Source: Latrodectus hesperus
Taxonomy: Eukaryota; Arthropoda; Arachnida; Araneae; Theridiidae
DNA: 64,000 bases
NCBI GenBank assembly: GCA_037975125.1
Contig: CM075853.1
Span: 91,673,794-91,737,793, forward strand
Direction of reading: 5' to 3'
Part shown: positions 11,921 to 29,700 of the stretch, piece by piece
Layout: the number at the start of each line of letters is the position of its first letter
Position numbering within the stretch: position 1 is the first letter of the stretch
The notes under the pieces: model-generated
Told to the model about the DNA's origin: nothing
Database searches by the model: none
What the model saw: only the letters and a program-made list of their open reading frames with translations
Translations under genes and position numbers: made by a program

Positions 11921-14900
11921 ATGCTTAATTTTATAATTTTTCATAAAGGTGAGCGAAATGATTTTTATTTTTCAAATTTTTAAAATTCTCATGAAGGAAA
12001 TTTGGACTACAATATTCACTAATGAAAGAAAAATAATCTCAATAATTTAAATGATTTTAGAAAATCAATATAATGTTTGTGGTGTTTTAATAATATTGGT
12101 TAAATATTGTTGTAATATACCAACAGTATGATTATCTTCTAAGATTCTGCTTGAATCAAAAATAAAATGCTATCAAATATTGTTCTGCATATAAAATTTG
12201 ACTTTTAATTCAATAAGTTAATTTCATTACGAAATGAAAAATTAATTTAAGAAATTAATAACTAACAAAAATATAAAATTAATTGAAGTTTATATAATGT
12301 TTTTGCATGAATGATATAAAATTATTTTTTCCTGAAATAAATTTCAGTGATAGTACTAATACACTTGCAATTATTCGACATATTGATGGTATTAATACCT
12401 AGAGTATTTAAATTATTCATTTTCAAATTCTTGGCAAAATTTACCATACAGATGGCATTAAAATTTTATTTCTACAAATATATTGCAGACTAGCCAAAAT
12501 GTAAAAATCTGAAGAAATTATAATTTTGGTTATAAACAAGTATCATCTCATCAACTCAACAGATATATTTTACTAAATAAAAATCAATGACTCTACCACT
12601 TGTAATAAATCTCTTGTGATATTTGCTTATTTTAAATATGTATAAATTCTCAGAAGTTTATATATTTCTAGTAAGTGGAAGAAGAAATTTACACGCTATC
12701 ACTCGTTTTAAGAAGCATCTGATGCGTACAATCTAACTCAAAATAAAAGATATTTCTACAAGAAGTCTCAAACTAGCCAAAAATTAAAATAAATTGTACT
12801 GAGTTTTCATGCATGTAGTAATATTTATATAAGTAATATCTTGAATTTGAGAAAGACTGTTATAAATTATAGGAAAAGGTTATTTATTTTGAAACTAATA
12901 TATGTTTACACATTATGTCATATACGCTAAAATTTCTTCCAAGTATTGTGTGAAGGATTTTTCAGTTAGTAAATATCTCATTGGTGTGTGGAGTTTGCCG
13001 TTTCTAACATTAATATTTTCTGAACTTAAAAAGCTGTTATATGTATAAAACAATGTGAACACCATACTTTACCTATTTGATTTTCATTCCATATTATAAT
13101 ATAACAATTTTAAACTGCATTATTTAGTACATAATTTATGACGAATTGTAGAAAATATTAAGAACTAAACAAATAATTTATGAAAAATATGAAGAGAGTA
13201 AATAGATGTTTCATAAATGATGTTTTTAAAAACACATTTCATGCTTTAATATATAAAGAAAATAGCAATTATATAAATCTTAACATTTATATATCATATT
13301 CATGAAATGTTAATTAAAAATATTATTTGAAATCTCACTTTTTTATTTTCTCAGTATGTGTTGGATTAGACACAATAGATTTAATAATAATCATTTTTAT
13401 TAAATTTGCTACCAATCATAAATAAATGTTTGCTTCTTATTTAGTCTGCATAGATTACTTAAATTCCTCATATTTAATCTCATACAAGTGTAATAACAGT
13501 TAAATGCTTTTTAGTCGTTTCTAGATAAAATGATGAAAACATTTTGCTCACTGTCCCTATAAGAACTTAAATTTTAAGGAAAGATTCTTTATTATAATGG
13601 ATTTCTTAAAGTAAAATATTTCTTAGAAACATTTCTATACCAACTGAATACTTTTCCTCTCTAACTTTAATAATATTCTATATATCTTAATTTGAGGTCT
13701 AATAATTATTTTGTTTTCCATTCTACAAGAAAGTATTAAAACTATAAAATTGTGTGAACTCTTGTAAAAATATTATTAAACTGCAAATATATTCCTATAT
13801 TTGAAGCATATATTTTCTATTTCACAAAATTTTTGGGTTTTTATGGCAAAAATTTTATTTTAAAATATTTAAAACGTAATATTAATTTAAAACATTTAAG
13901 TAGTATTTTATATATAATCTTAATAGAATTTCTTTCGTAAAATAGCAATATACATGTATGATAGTGGCTTAGGAAGTGCTATTTACAAAGAGTAACATGC
14001 TAAATTTATAAAGAAATTCAAATATAGCTAAAAATCTTTAAAGCCTCACAAATGAAATGTTTTTATAATATTGTAAATTACGTTTAGGAAAATACATACG
14101 AATAAATTATATTCAATGAAATATTATTCCCTTATAGTCACTAGAATTTTTATGATGATGAGTTTCTGCCATCTACATCTGATGTGTAGTCTGTGTTTGA
14201 GTTTTCAAGATGTCTTTTTTATAATAAGTCTCTTTATTTTATCAATATCATTTAATGAAATAAAATGTTAGTGTGCAGTATAAATATTGCATTAATATTA
14301 AGTTTTTGTGTATCTCTATACAGTGTGTCAAATATAATTAAAAAAAATCTAAATAATTTTGTATATAGTTATTTCAATTCAACTTATGCAATTAAATACT
14401 TAACTATATAGAAAAATTAGTTTCAAATAATTACTCTCCAAATACATAAATATCATGTGAATATAAATACATTTATTAAATACGGAACATAGTTTTTATT
14501 ATTTTCTAGAAGCTTAAATAATTTTCAGAATTTATCTTTGCCATTATTCTCTAATATAAGATACAAATTTGTTGAGTTAAATTGAAAACAATGACCTAAA
14601 ATGTTTTACAATTCAAGAAATTTTCGATTTACCGTTAGGTTTTCAGGCTAAAATTCCAGGCAATGCAATCGGTAATTAAAAATTAGATAAGGATTTATCT
14701 CCATTTTGTCAAAATATTTATCTCTAACTTGATAAAGGCACTGCTAGTTTTATTAAACATAAAATTTATTTTTCATCAGTTGAAAGATTTATATAAATCG
14801 TTTCATTAGAATAGTATGGTATTTCAATAAAATAACTTTCGTATTATTGGAATAGGAGAATGAAATAACGTCCTTTCTTTCCACAATACTGATCAGCATT

Positions 14901-15043
14901 TTGTCAAAATGCAGAAAGTCATTTCAGAGAAAGTTAAAAATTTAATATGAAACAATAAAAATAATTTCACTGTGATTTTTACTTAGTGTTTTTTCCAATT
15001 TTCAAAATTAATTTATTTTAAGTCATTTGAAATCTTCTTATAT
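11921..15043. other. AT-rich DNA, no gene seen
   Basis: No coding-like composition, RNA gene or transposon motif recognised over about 3.1 kb. Confidence 0.5.
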
Positions 15044-15108
15044 CAGTTTTACCTACCATTTCGGTAAAATAGTTCGAAAATATTTTACCGAAATGGTAGG
15101 CAAAACTG
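15044..15108. repeat. Near-perfect 28-bp-arm hairpin beside a microsatellite
   Basis: The arm at 15044-15071 and its reverse complement at 15081-15108 match at 27 of 28 positions around a 9-nt loop (GTTCGAAAA). It sits 8 bp from the start of a 250-bp AT tract. The high match means it is recent or maintained. Two long frames running through this and the AT tract are artefacts. Confidence 0.9.
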
Positions 15109-15111
15109 TAA

Positions 15112-15366
<255 letters not shown>

Positions 15367-16943
15367 TAATTTTGAAATGATTCAGTAAAAAAATTACAAT
15401 ATTTAGAGTTTTTATTGAGTCCAGTTGATAATGCAAAGTTTTGTGGATGTTGAGAATATACTTTAGATTTTTTTATTCAAATGTTTTGAGAAAGTACTAA
15501 ACTTAATCAAATTTCTTACTTTTTGTTTTATCAATTATTAAAGTTCATTTGCTTTATATCTCACAGGCATAAATCGTTGTTTATATTTTATTTAAATTTC
15601 ACAAGTAGCTAATTATTTTATCACATAATGAATGAGTTATTGTTATTTAAAGGAAAAAATACCATTGTTTTACAATACATATTGGCTAAATATATATTTT
15701 GCATTTTTCAAGAGAGAAACATATTTTAAATGTATTTTAATTAAAATATTTTAAAAATAGCATCTTAACTTTCTGCGCTTATATTACACTATTTACTAGA
15801 TTTAAGAAGGTTTTTTCAAATAAATCACACTAAAATGTCTTATTAATATTATAATACGAACGCGAGTAATTTAGTTTTTTAAAACGTATCTTTAACGGGA
15901 AACTTGTTTCTTTGATCCATTTGACGTGTACTAATAAAAATATTTTTCATTAAACAGGTAATAAAGGAAGAATATATTTTATTAATTATAAATGAAAATA
16001 TTTATACTCTGTGTAAAAAGTTCTGTTCAAAAATATCATGCGCTGTTATTCTTCTGGTTTATTAATTCAAGAAATATAACGCATGATCACATTGTTTTAA
16101 TACTTTAAAATATCTGAAAAATGTATGAGATTATAGGTACTCTGTCTAAAAATGTGGTAAAATGAAGCAAAAGAAAAATAAATATTTGCTCAAAATATTA
16201 TTCACTATTTTACAGTATAATTGTAAACATTAATATTGTCAGTTTTCTATTTTTAATATCCACATTCATTACTGTAACATATATTTTACAGAAGCGAATT
16301 ATTTTCAGATATATCAATTATAAAACAGAATTTTTATACATTATTTGAATTAATATTTGATATCATACATATTTGATTGTTACTTAACACTTTTTGAAAC
16401 AGACCGTATTAACAAAGAATATTTAATATATTAGGACAATATTTTCTTAATAATTTCCAATTCAAAACATTTTTTCTATATCTTTTTTAAAATAAAATCA
16501 AGCAGTAATATTTGACTAAAGTAAATATTCATCTTTATCTTATTTTTATCTTCTAATTTATGTAATTTAAATCACTGCTTTAACATTTGCTTTGGTTACT
16601 TCAGTCTTACATTAAGTATGCATATATTAAGTAAACAATATATAAATAAACAAACATTATTGTACATAAATACGTCCAATTATATACTAATCACTAATGA
16701 ATTATATGAATATGTTCATTCCCCTAGCAAACGGATTGGTTTTGATGAAGATTAATATTTAATTGTTGAATGGAAATATAATATAGTAATACGACATATA
16801 TATCCTTACATGATTAAAATAAATGGTCTGAATATAATAAAAAAACTCACATTAAATATTTTAAAGAAAACTAAATAAATGATAAAGATATGTATCATTT
16901 TAAAATGTTCTTACTCCTTATTCAAAGTAAACCTGTAAAAAGT
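15367..16943. other. AT-rich DNA, no gene seen
   Basis: No coding-like stretch, RNA gene or repeat recognised. Confidence 0.5.
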
Positions 16944-17024
16944 TTTACTTATTACCATAATAGTACTGTTCCATATTACCATGTTAGTACTCGGTATAAT
17001 GTTTTACTTATTACCATACTAGTG
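16944..17024. repeat. Three imperfect copies of a TATTACCAT..TAGT motif
   Basis: TATTACCATAATAGT, TATTACCATGTTAGT and TATTACCATACTAGT occur within 80 bp. The first and third are each preceded by GTTTTACT. The sequence reads as a short degenerate tandem repeat. No function is evident. Confidence 0.7.
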
Positions 17025-19582
17025 AAAAATTAAAAAAAAATTCTGTGATAAAAATTTACTTCAAGTTATTATGGGCACTTGTTAAAATGAATTTTATGAA
17101 TATTTTTCAGTTGTTAAAAAAAGGAAAATTTCATTTTGAATATTTTCCCTTCAACTGAATGAATTACATATTTCAAAGCCATAAAGCTGTTTCTGATATT
17201 TACTTTTAAAAATAATATTTAATAATTAATGTTTCAAATTAAAGTTAGGATTACTTTTCTTTTCACTGAAATTGACAAATTAAAGGTGAAGAATTTTTTT
17301 TTTTGAATTTGAACTGCAACAAAAACGATTACACCACTTTTAATATTGAATAAGTCTTTTATATCGACTTTTTAAGTTTCCAAATTGCATTATTATTGCA
17401 CAAATATATGCATACTTTCTACATACACAGAGATTTTACATTAAGTATATGAAAGAAAAAACAAGCAATATATCTAGGTATTCAAAATTGTATTACTTAA
17501 GAGAAAATGTTTAATATATAAAATACATTATACGATTTAATATAAAGAAAACTAATGAAGAGACCAGCTTTTTCGTTAACTATTTTTAGAAAATGTAAAG
17601 AAATTTCGTTTTTTACAAACTTAATTTTATACCATGTAATTAACGATAGAGCTCAATATTTTGTAATTAATCAATTATTAACTTAAGTTATATTCGAAGC
17701 GATGTTAAAAAAAACTTAATTAAAATCAAAATATTTTTGTTATTACTGCAGCTGTGTGAAGTGACAAACGCAGTTTTTCAGATAAGAAGTTTACTAATTA
17801 CTAAGTGACTTTTTCAAGAACTCGGAAAAATATTACTTATGTTTTTATTCATCGTTTAATTGAACACTTGATGTAGAAAAAAACGGCTAAGAAATATTAT
17901 GTGCAAAATAAAAACGTTAAATATATTTATCAAAATTAGTTCCTAAAGTATTGTAAAATTCAACAATGAATTTGAAAAAAAGAAAAGAAAAAAATCTTTT
18001 TAAAATTGATAATAAAATAGAGTTAGTTATTTTTATAAGGATTTGTGTAAAATATTTTTAGAGAAACTGTCTATACAAAAATAGAGTTTACTACCATACA
18101 AACGATTACTAATAGCAATAATTAGTTCCCCAAATTATATTTTTTTAAATAAATGCAAAGCATAAAAATATTATGAAAAATGCTTATGATTGAAAATAAT
18201 CTTCAAAATTGTTTATTTAAAAACTATCATTTTAATAAAAATATTTGTTATCCTGTTTGCTAATTTATAATTTAATTTATACAGTGTATGAAATTGTTTT
18301 CTCACAATTCTTATAAACATTGTGCAGTAAATGCTTAAATTAAGTTTGAACGATAATTCTATATGGAAAAAAGAATCCAGAAAAACAATTAAACAAAATT
18401 TCAGCAATGACGTAAACAGGTTTCTCAAACGGTATTCTTAAAAATAATAAGGATTATCCTAAAAGTATATTTGTTTGAAATTTCAGTAATTCAATTTACA
18501 TAAATAATATTATTTAATGAATACAAAACTTTATATGTGCAGTTGTTAACTACTAGTGTTTAGAAACAAATGCAAATCTTCTTTTCAAACTTAATACTTT
18601 AAAATAAAAATAAAATAAATCTTAATTTATATATATTTAAGAGAGTATTTTATAGATAACATAACATTTGTAATATATAAAATGCTTTCTCAAATATATA
18701 ATTGTATTTCTTTGATAAAGGACAAATAATTCACGAAATATCTCTAATAATACGATATAAATATTGGTTTAAGTAAAGAAATGATAAGTCATTTCATTTT
18801 AAAACAGTTGTTCAAATAATAAAAAGAGTAAAAATATACATAACAAATTATGTGCTGTTCTCTTTACTGAAAATTAATTAATATTTTAAAATTGCTATGC
18901 TGTTATATCAGTAAATACTTCTAAATAAAATAAAACAACGAAGAAGGTTGCAACTGCAGATTCCGTCAATTGAGTGCTAGTATATTTGTTGTAAGAGAGT
19001 GTTAATTATATGTATATATCTAGCTGTTTATAATGTATGTGCATTATTTGATTAATGAATATGTGTGTAAAATTGGAACGTCTTTTTATGATTACCGATA
19101 AGAGTAGAGTAAGAAATAAGAGAAAGGAATTATAACAAATTAAACAAAAATTTAAATAGTCCCTGCTGATTTAAACTAACTATAACGGGGATATTATGTC
19201 TTGTTTTTTTAAATTTTTCTTTTTCTTCTATTCTATATTCAACGTGTTTAATTTTGGAAGGAATATCGCTAAAGTTTTAAAAATTTGAAAATCAATTATT
19301 GAGAACAAGTAAGCTTCATAATTTTGTAAACTCTTACGAACACAAAAAGTTATGACTAAAATTACTTTTTTATAACTGGTTAAAAACATGAATAGACTTT
19401 TTTTATTGCCAAAAATGGATTTTTATTGTTCTCTGCCCTTTAAAGAATGCGATTTGAAAGCAGGCATCCCGTTCGTCAACAAGTCAGATTTACGAAGGCG
19501 TCTCAATACAATGTGACGTAAATGAAACGTTATCAGACGTCATGTATATTTTAAAATAAAAATTGTACCTCTGATATTAAAT
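17025..19582. other. AT-rich DNA, no gene seen
   Basis: A GC-richer patch at about 19430-19540 lies just before the microsatellite but has no open frame or motif. The 71-codon minus frame at 18213-18428 is AT-background sequence. Confidence 0.5.
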
Positions 19583-19726
<144 letters not shown>

Positions 19727-20797
19727 GTCTATAAATCACATTTTTTCTATTTTCATTTATAAAAATTTATCCAATTTATTTTATTATACTATTGTGATCG
19801 TCTAACTCTAATTATTAAAAGTAATATATTTTATCTAAAATATTTTTAGTCTTAAAATATTTTATGTTTCAAAATAAAATAATTTCTAATTTATTTATTT
19901 TGATGCATGTTTCTCTCTGATTAAGAAAAAGTTTCATTAAGTAATGCACAAGGATACATTTATTTATTTTTGAAAAAGAACTTATTCGTGGAAACATAAG
20001 TACATCTAAGACAACATGAATTAAAATTTCTATCTATGAAAATTTAAAAGTATCGTAAAAATTATAAGAAAATAATATATATTTGAGTATTTCTAATCAC
20101 TGTTATAAATTCCTTATTCCTGTTATAAATTTCTGTGTTTGCTATATATTGCATTACACTGCTAAACAAGATAGCTAACCTAAAAGATTAATCTTAATTT
20201 TCCTATCTAAGGACTCAATAGTTTAATTTATAATGTGAAATATCAAATTTGAAATTAATACTTAAAACTCCAAAATAACTTGAAATAAAAGATGTGTATG
20301 CATATTTATGATGTTTTAGGGACAAAATTATTTTTCTGTTGCAATATTTTTAAATTGTGTTGATGATTTTATTTTAAATTTTACTTTAAATAAAGGTTAA
20401 TAATTTGCAAAAATATTAACTGTAACACATAAAAATGTGTGTGTATTTATACTTGAGAAATGTTTCCGTAACTTCCTTAAAAATATTGCATTGCATTCTA
20501 TTTTGTCGTGAAACCGAATAAAAAATCCACTTTCATTTCTTAAATCGACTGGAAGCATTTTCTAAGAAAAAGTGTGAAACTACCAGCTGTCAGTTTCAAA
20601 ATTGAAAATAAATTATACAAGCAGAAAACCCCAGACAACACATTGGATTTTAAAATAATCTAAATTCTCCAGCGATCCACAGAAATTCCACAGCAAACCA
20701 ATTCTCCCATTCGCACTGTTTCATTTTAACAGTGGCCATAACCAACTCCACATAAATCAAAGTGTTGGCACGGTTTTCTTCTCCCTCTGTGATGCAG

Positions 20798-21013
20798 TCA
20801 GAGATAGGTTGCCAAATTTTGTCGCCAAACGCTTCTCTTCCTACTGAGTTTTACGGTGTGGTTGAATCGGCACTTCATAGGGTTTCTAAGGCGAAGAGCT
20901 GCGTCTCTAATACCCATGCTTGTGTCTCCTCAATCAAACACGTCTCCGGAAAGATGCGAGATGACATGCAACAGTTGAGCAGGCAGTTCATTTTGCTGAA
21001 GAAGACAAAATAG
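20798..21013 (+). CDS. Possible terminal coding exon, unknown protein
   Basis: A GC-richer island (about 20640-21050) stands out from the AT background. A polypyrimidine tract followed by GATGCAG makes a plausible splice acceptor ending at 20797. The open frame after it runs 71 codons to TAG at 21011-21013, with balanced residue use (Ser, Val, Cys, His, Met). The last 50 residues look helical and basic and end LLKKTK. An in-frame stop at 20753-20755 rules out a long upstream extension. A Met at 20792 is the only nearby start if the exon is instead 5'-complete. ATTAAA at 21205-21210 could serve as a polyadenylation signal. I do not recognise the family and found no partner exon upstream. It could also be part of an old mobile element or an untranslated island. 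Confidence 0.35.
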   Translation, partial: SEIGCQILSPNASLPTEFYGVVESALHRVSKAKSCVSNTHACVSSIKHVSGKMRDDMQQLSRQFILLKKTK

Positions 21014-21305
21014 TTGGTGTAAACAGAATTGGCTCGGGTTAGTTAGGTAAAACTACAACTCTATTGTTTTTGTTTCATAGCTGAAAAATGATACTATTAC
21101 CAAATTTTATAGTTTTTTTATTGTATTTTAAGTGAATATTTGATGAATATAATTGAATATTATTAACTGAAGAATGAGTGAATTATGTTTACAATGTGAA
21201 ATGTATTAAAATAATTTAGTCAAAAATAATTTATTTGATGTATGCGTTTTTTATTTTACTAAGTAATTAATTCGGAGAAAGTACTGAAAGTGAGAAAAAA
21301 TTACA

Positions 21306-21409
<104 letters not shown>

Positions 21410-21662
21410 ATCATTCTTAGTGGTATTTAAAATTAACAATGAAATAAAAAAACAAATATTTAACAGTTCTTTCAAAGAATAATTCTCTTGAAATTATGGA
21501 ACACTTATGTCAATAATATATTGCGCGAAAAAATTAATTTACGCATGAAAGTTACTGCAATAATAATAATTTAAAATAGAATTTTAGTGATTTAGTTCTA
21601 TTCAGATGATAAATTTTTCTCGTACTAACTTTGTCCATTATTCATATACGCATGAAAGCATG

Positions 21663-21700
21663 GTTATATTTAAATATAACAATCGCATATTTAAATATGC
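21663..21700. repeat. Two adjacent perfect palindromes
   Basis: An 18-bp palindrome GTTATATTTAAATATAAC (21663-21680), a 4-bp gap, then a 16-bp palindrome GCATATTTAAATATGC (21685-21700). They share the ATATTTAAATAT core. Possibly a dyad protein-binding site or chance in an AT-rich setting. Confidence 0.85.
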
Positions 21701-25422
<3,722 letters not shown>

Positions 25423-25524
25423 TGAAAGCTATTTAAAATTTCTCAATTTTGTAGCTAAAGTACTTTTGATTAATAATAGCTTATATAAATTAATAAGTAG
25501 AATTTCTATATCTATATAAATTAA

Positions 25525-25771
25525 AACGTTCTTTGTACCAAAGCCTACAATGCCCATACCTGTTTTTCTGGCCGGGGCAGTAAGGTGCAAAGCAAGGTTT
25601 GGTAGGCAACCAAACTCATAATTCCCACTGCTCATATTCCAAACATGATCGGTTCGCAGTTCATTGATCCACGGAAGTAATGAAAGGATGTGACGATTTT
25701 GCCCTGCCCCAGGAACGAACCCGGAATTAATATCTCCGGTGCCTAAAGCACTACCACTAAGCCACCGGGTT
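25525..25771 (-). mobile_element. tRNA-derived SINE, minus strand
   Basis: Read on the minus strand, the sequence begins near 25770 with CCCGGTGGCTTAGTGGTAGTG. The A box TGGCTTAGTGG (complement of 25754-25764) matches the tRNA consensus, and GGTTCGTTCC (complement of 25712-25721) is a good B box at normal tRNA spacing. An unrelated body of about 170 bp follows. That layout, a Pol III tRNA head plus non-tRNA tail and no ORF, is the SINE pattern. The exact 3' edge is uncertain and no poly(A) tail is clear. The 68-codon frame inside is incidental. It does not share its body with the SINE at 60.8 kb. Confidence 0.75.
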
Positions 25772-26542
25772 TATTTTGAAGGAAAAAACTTTCATTATAT
25801 ATTCAATAAATATTTATGAATACACTTTATTGATTACCTTTAATTACTGTAATTACAACTAGATTTTTCATCCTTCTTAAATTGTATTATAAATTGTGTT
25901 GTAACGCTTATTTTAATGAAGTATATATCTACAAGTAATTTACTCTTAAATTTTTTCTTCATTACTTATTATTATAAAATGAATGTTTTATATTTTTTGA
26001 ATATGTGAATAAAATTACCAAATAATTATTTCCTCATATATAATTACGATTTATGAAGAATGTATTTTTATTAATACGGTGAATGAAAACTGAGAATATG
26101 AATATTTTTATCATATTACTTTCATATGCATGCGATTACTATAATGAAATACTCATTTTCTTAATAATTACTATGTCAAATATGATTTAATAGTGTAAGT
26201 GTTTGAATATTAGAAAGTGTACTTATATTAAGAGTATTTTAAAGCGAAAATGAACATTTTTCATGAACACTTACAATAAATCCCTAACCATTTTTAAAAA
26301 TAGATTGACTAATTTAATTTTTATACACAAAAATTATCTTAAAAATGTGTTTCTTTTTAATTTTTGAACCGGTATATAAAACTGTAAACTTTAAATTATA
26401 TAATAGTATATGGATACCTTAATTTTAAATTAAATATATGTATACATATCAACGGAGTTTAATTGATCGTTATTTTGAATTATTTGCATGCGAAAAGACA
26501 TGTGTCTAGTGTTTCTCCTATTTCTGCATGCAAAGTCTGTCA

Positions 26543-26761
26543 TTAACTGCGTTTAATTGGTAAAATTGCCCCAAAGAGACATACAAAGACATAAACGATG
26601 CAAATAACTGCGAAATAAATGTTCGTCGCGTTTTTCTTAAGCCTTTCGACGGTACACATTTTATGACTAAATAAATCCTCTAGTTTTATGGAATGATTTA
26701 TTAGCTCAATCTGGTGTGTAGAACATATGTGAAAGATATAAATAGTAAAACTATTTATCAT
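26543..26761 (-). CDS. Weak candidate: tiny one-helix membrane peptide
   Basis: The minus-strand frame from 26761 to a stop at 26543 encodes 72 residues. The last 38 (from an internal Met at 26659) look more protein-like than the AT background: a basic stretch (ERLKKN), then about 20 hydrophobic residues (IYFAVICIVYVFVCLFGAIL) and a short basic tail PIKRS. This part of the locus is also GC-richer. Known single-helix microproteins look like this, but so do chance frames. No splice or polyadenylation signal is clear. I do not recognise it. Confidence 0.2.
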   Translation of the reverse strand: MINSFTIYIFHICSTHQIELINHSIKLEDLFSHKMCTVERLKKNATNIYFAVICIVYVFVCLFGAILPIKRS

Positions 26762-26769
26762 TAAAAGGA

Positions 26770-29700
26770 GAATGAGATATTTTCATTAGATGTTTGTGCA
26801 AATATTTATATGCATTTCTGAATTCAAATCTTTTCAACGCAAATGTTTTGCATAATAATACATTCTTTTACATGATAATATGCGCACGCACCTGCAATGC
26901 TTTAATGGTTTTTCTGCGGCAATTAAATAATTTCTCAAATTATTCATTTAAAAATGTATTGCTGAAATATATTGAGCAGAGATAATTCTCAAGTATTAAG
27001 TTTAATTCTACAGTAATAAATGTTTTTATTAAATGTTAATATGTCTGTAAGACAGTACGTCCGTTTTCCTAAGCAAAAATGTTTTATAAAACTAACAAAG
27101 CATATAAGTAGACAATTTCACTACATATTTTATATAAAAATATATTTAAATGCATTCTACAATTGATTGAAATGATATTTCTTAAGGTTTTTTTTTCTTA
27201 TAAAATACGCTCTAGAAAGAACAGAAAATGATTACTTAGAGAGAATTTTTTAAACAATGAAATTTTCTAATTATGTTCGTTGACCGCCAGTGTTCCATGT
27301 TTAATATATTGACAATATTTTCATGCAATGTATAAAATATTTCATTATTGCACATTTATGAATATTAGCGTTATTTCATACTGTAACTATCAAGTAACGT
27401 TATTTTATACAATACTTAAATTATTAATAGAATTTTACATACTTTAATTTACTTATCTCTTTCTTCCATGAAATATCTAATTATTCAACGTAATAATGAA
27501 TTTCACACTTTAATGGTAAGATATATATAAATTTCACAACATTTACATTTCTAATTTACATGGAATTTTGGTTTTTCAAATCATGGCGGCATTTATAAAT
27601 AGTTTTATTAATTTATCTAAATGTTGATCATTATTAAATAAAAAGTTGTCATATGAACCAATAAGAGAAATGAATTATAAATTAAATAAACCATTTATAG
27701 ATTAATAGTTGTTGCAAAATTTATATAATTATCATTTAAATACTCTAATGTTTAAGGGTTATAATGATTAGTTAAGTAATCTAAGTAAATCATATTTTAG
27801 ATTACATATTTTCTCTTAAATGCTCACTGCAAATTATCAATACGATATAAATTACAGATAGCTATAGTATTAAATACATGAAATGAAATTACAAGAAAGT
27901 TAAGTAAAATCAAGCTTCCTATTATCTTTTGTTAGTAAGTATAGCTTATATTTATATTGAAATTGTGTGAATTAGTTAATAATCAGTATAGAATTTAAAT
28001 CTAAAGGCTGAATGACATTTACTGAGGCATTTAAAAGAAAATTCTTTTTGTACAGTTGGGAAAAAATTCAATTAAATAATTTTATATTTTAATTACTTGT
28101 AAAATAATTAATAAACTATGGAAAATATTAATATTATAATATCAAATGAAATAAAATGTTCTACTTTATAATTCAAAAAGAAAATATTTTCAAAAAATTA
28201 ATACTTTGTTATATGCATTTAAAACTGAAAAAATAATAAACTATAATGGTATTTAGTATAAATGGTTTTGTATTAATGAATACTGACATTTTCATCGATA
28301 GAAAGGAAATCTATCAATCACATATCTTGTCCGGACATGTTACGATTATATCAGATTAGCAGCTATAATGATAAGAAAGGGTATTGTGAATATATACTTT
28401 GTTAACGTATAAGTACGTTTTAAAACACATTGAAATATTTCAAGAGAACATCTTTCTCAAGATAGAGATTTCCTTTTGAACAATACTTTTTGAGCATGTA
28501 TTACTGACTATAACACATTAAATATCAAGCCCTTATCAAATATCTTCATTTGTGTAGTCTGATTAATCTCTTTAAAAAGGTACTTTCATTTCTATTCCAC
28601 AAGCTGTACCTAAATTCTCACTTTATTGGCCATAATTAAAGAATATCTCTTAGAATATATTTAAATCAATTTAAAGATTGAATAAAATAATTTAATGAGA
28701 AAAATAATTAATTTGGTAAATTGGAATGATAAACAATGTAAAAAAAACTTCTTAAATTGTTTTATTTTTGGATATGTGCTTTGTATTTAATATTAAACTT
28801 CTTTATATGAATATGATTAATCTAGTAATTACATGAATTCGAAAATTGAAATTATTTAATACAAGGAAAGTGTTTTTTCTGCTTAATGATTTATATTACA
28901 GAATATAAAGATGTATCTAAAAACTATCAATATAAATATATTAAGCATACATTCATCACCTGATGATCTTAAAATTAAAAATTTATTTCTTGAAGCTTTT
29001 TTGAAAAGTTTTGCATTATCAGTTTTTTTTATATATCATTGTCAAATAAAGTATTAGAATGTTCTTTAATAGAATAAGTTATAATTTCAATAAGAAAAAG
29101 CATACGTATTTGAAAAATAAATTTTGTAAAATGTAAACTTATTTAATACAAAATCACAAGCTAGCTAATGATGAAATAACTTATAATAAATGTTTAGTTT
29201 TATTTCGTTGATTATGACATTTTAGTCCAGTTTGTTTCAAGTATTTATACAAGTTGTTGAATAAAATTTGAAAAATAATTAAATGATTATAGTTAATTAA
29301 TAAATACTTATGAAGTTTCTATCTTTATTATAAAATAGCCCTCAGTATTATGCGTAATTCAAAATGGGTTGCTTACAATATTCAAAAATAAAATTTGTTT
29401 AAGTAAATATCTCTTATGCTTTTTAAATTTACAGAAAGTTTCTAAAAATAGAATACATAAATACTTAAATGTATAAAACTATATGTTATTATAGTGAATA
29501 ATTATATTATTAGCATTAAATTTCAATTATAAATTACTTTGACATTTTAAATTACTCATAACTTAAGAAAAATATCGATTTTAGATGAATTCAGCAATTA
29601 AAAAAGCCATATGAAATATATTCATAACTGGGACACTTAATAAGTACAATCTTATGATAAATTAATTCTTTGAAAACCTTTAATTCATAAATTTATTTTT

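Noticed and set aside
25429..25635. 68-codon minus ORF
   Set aside because: Lies mostly in the SINE body and runs into AT-rich flank; no protein motif.
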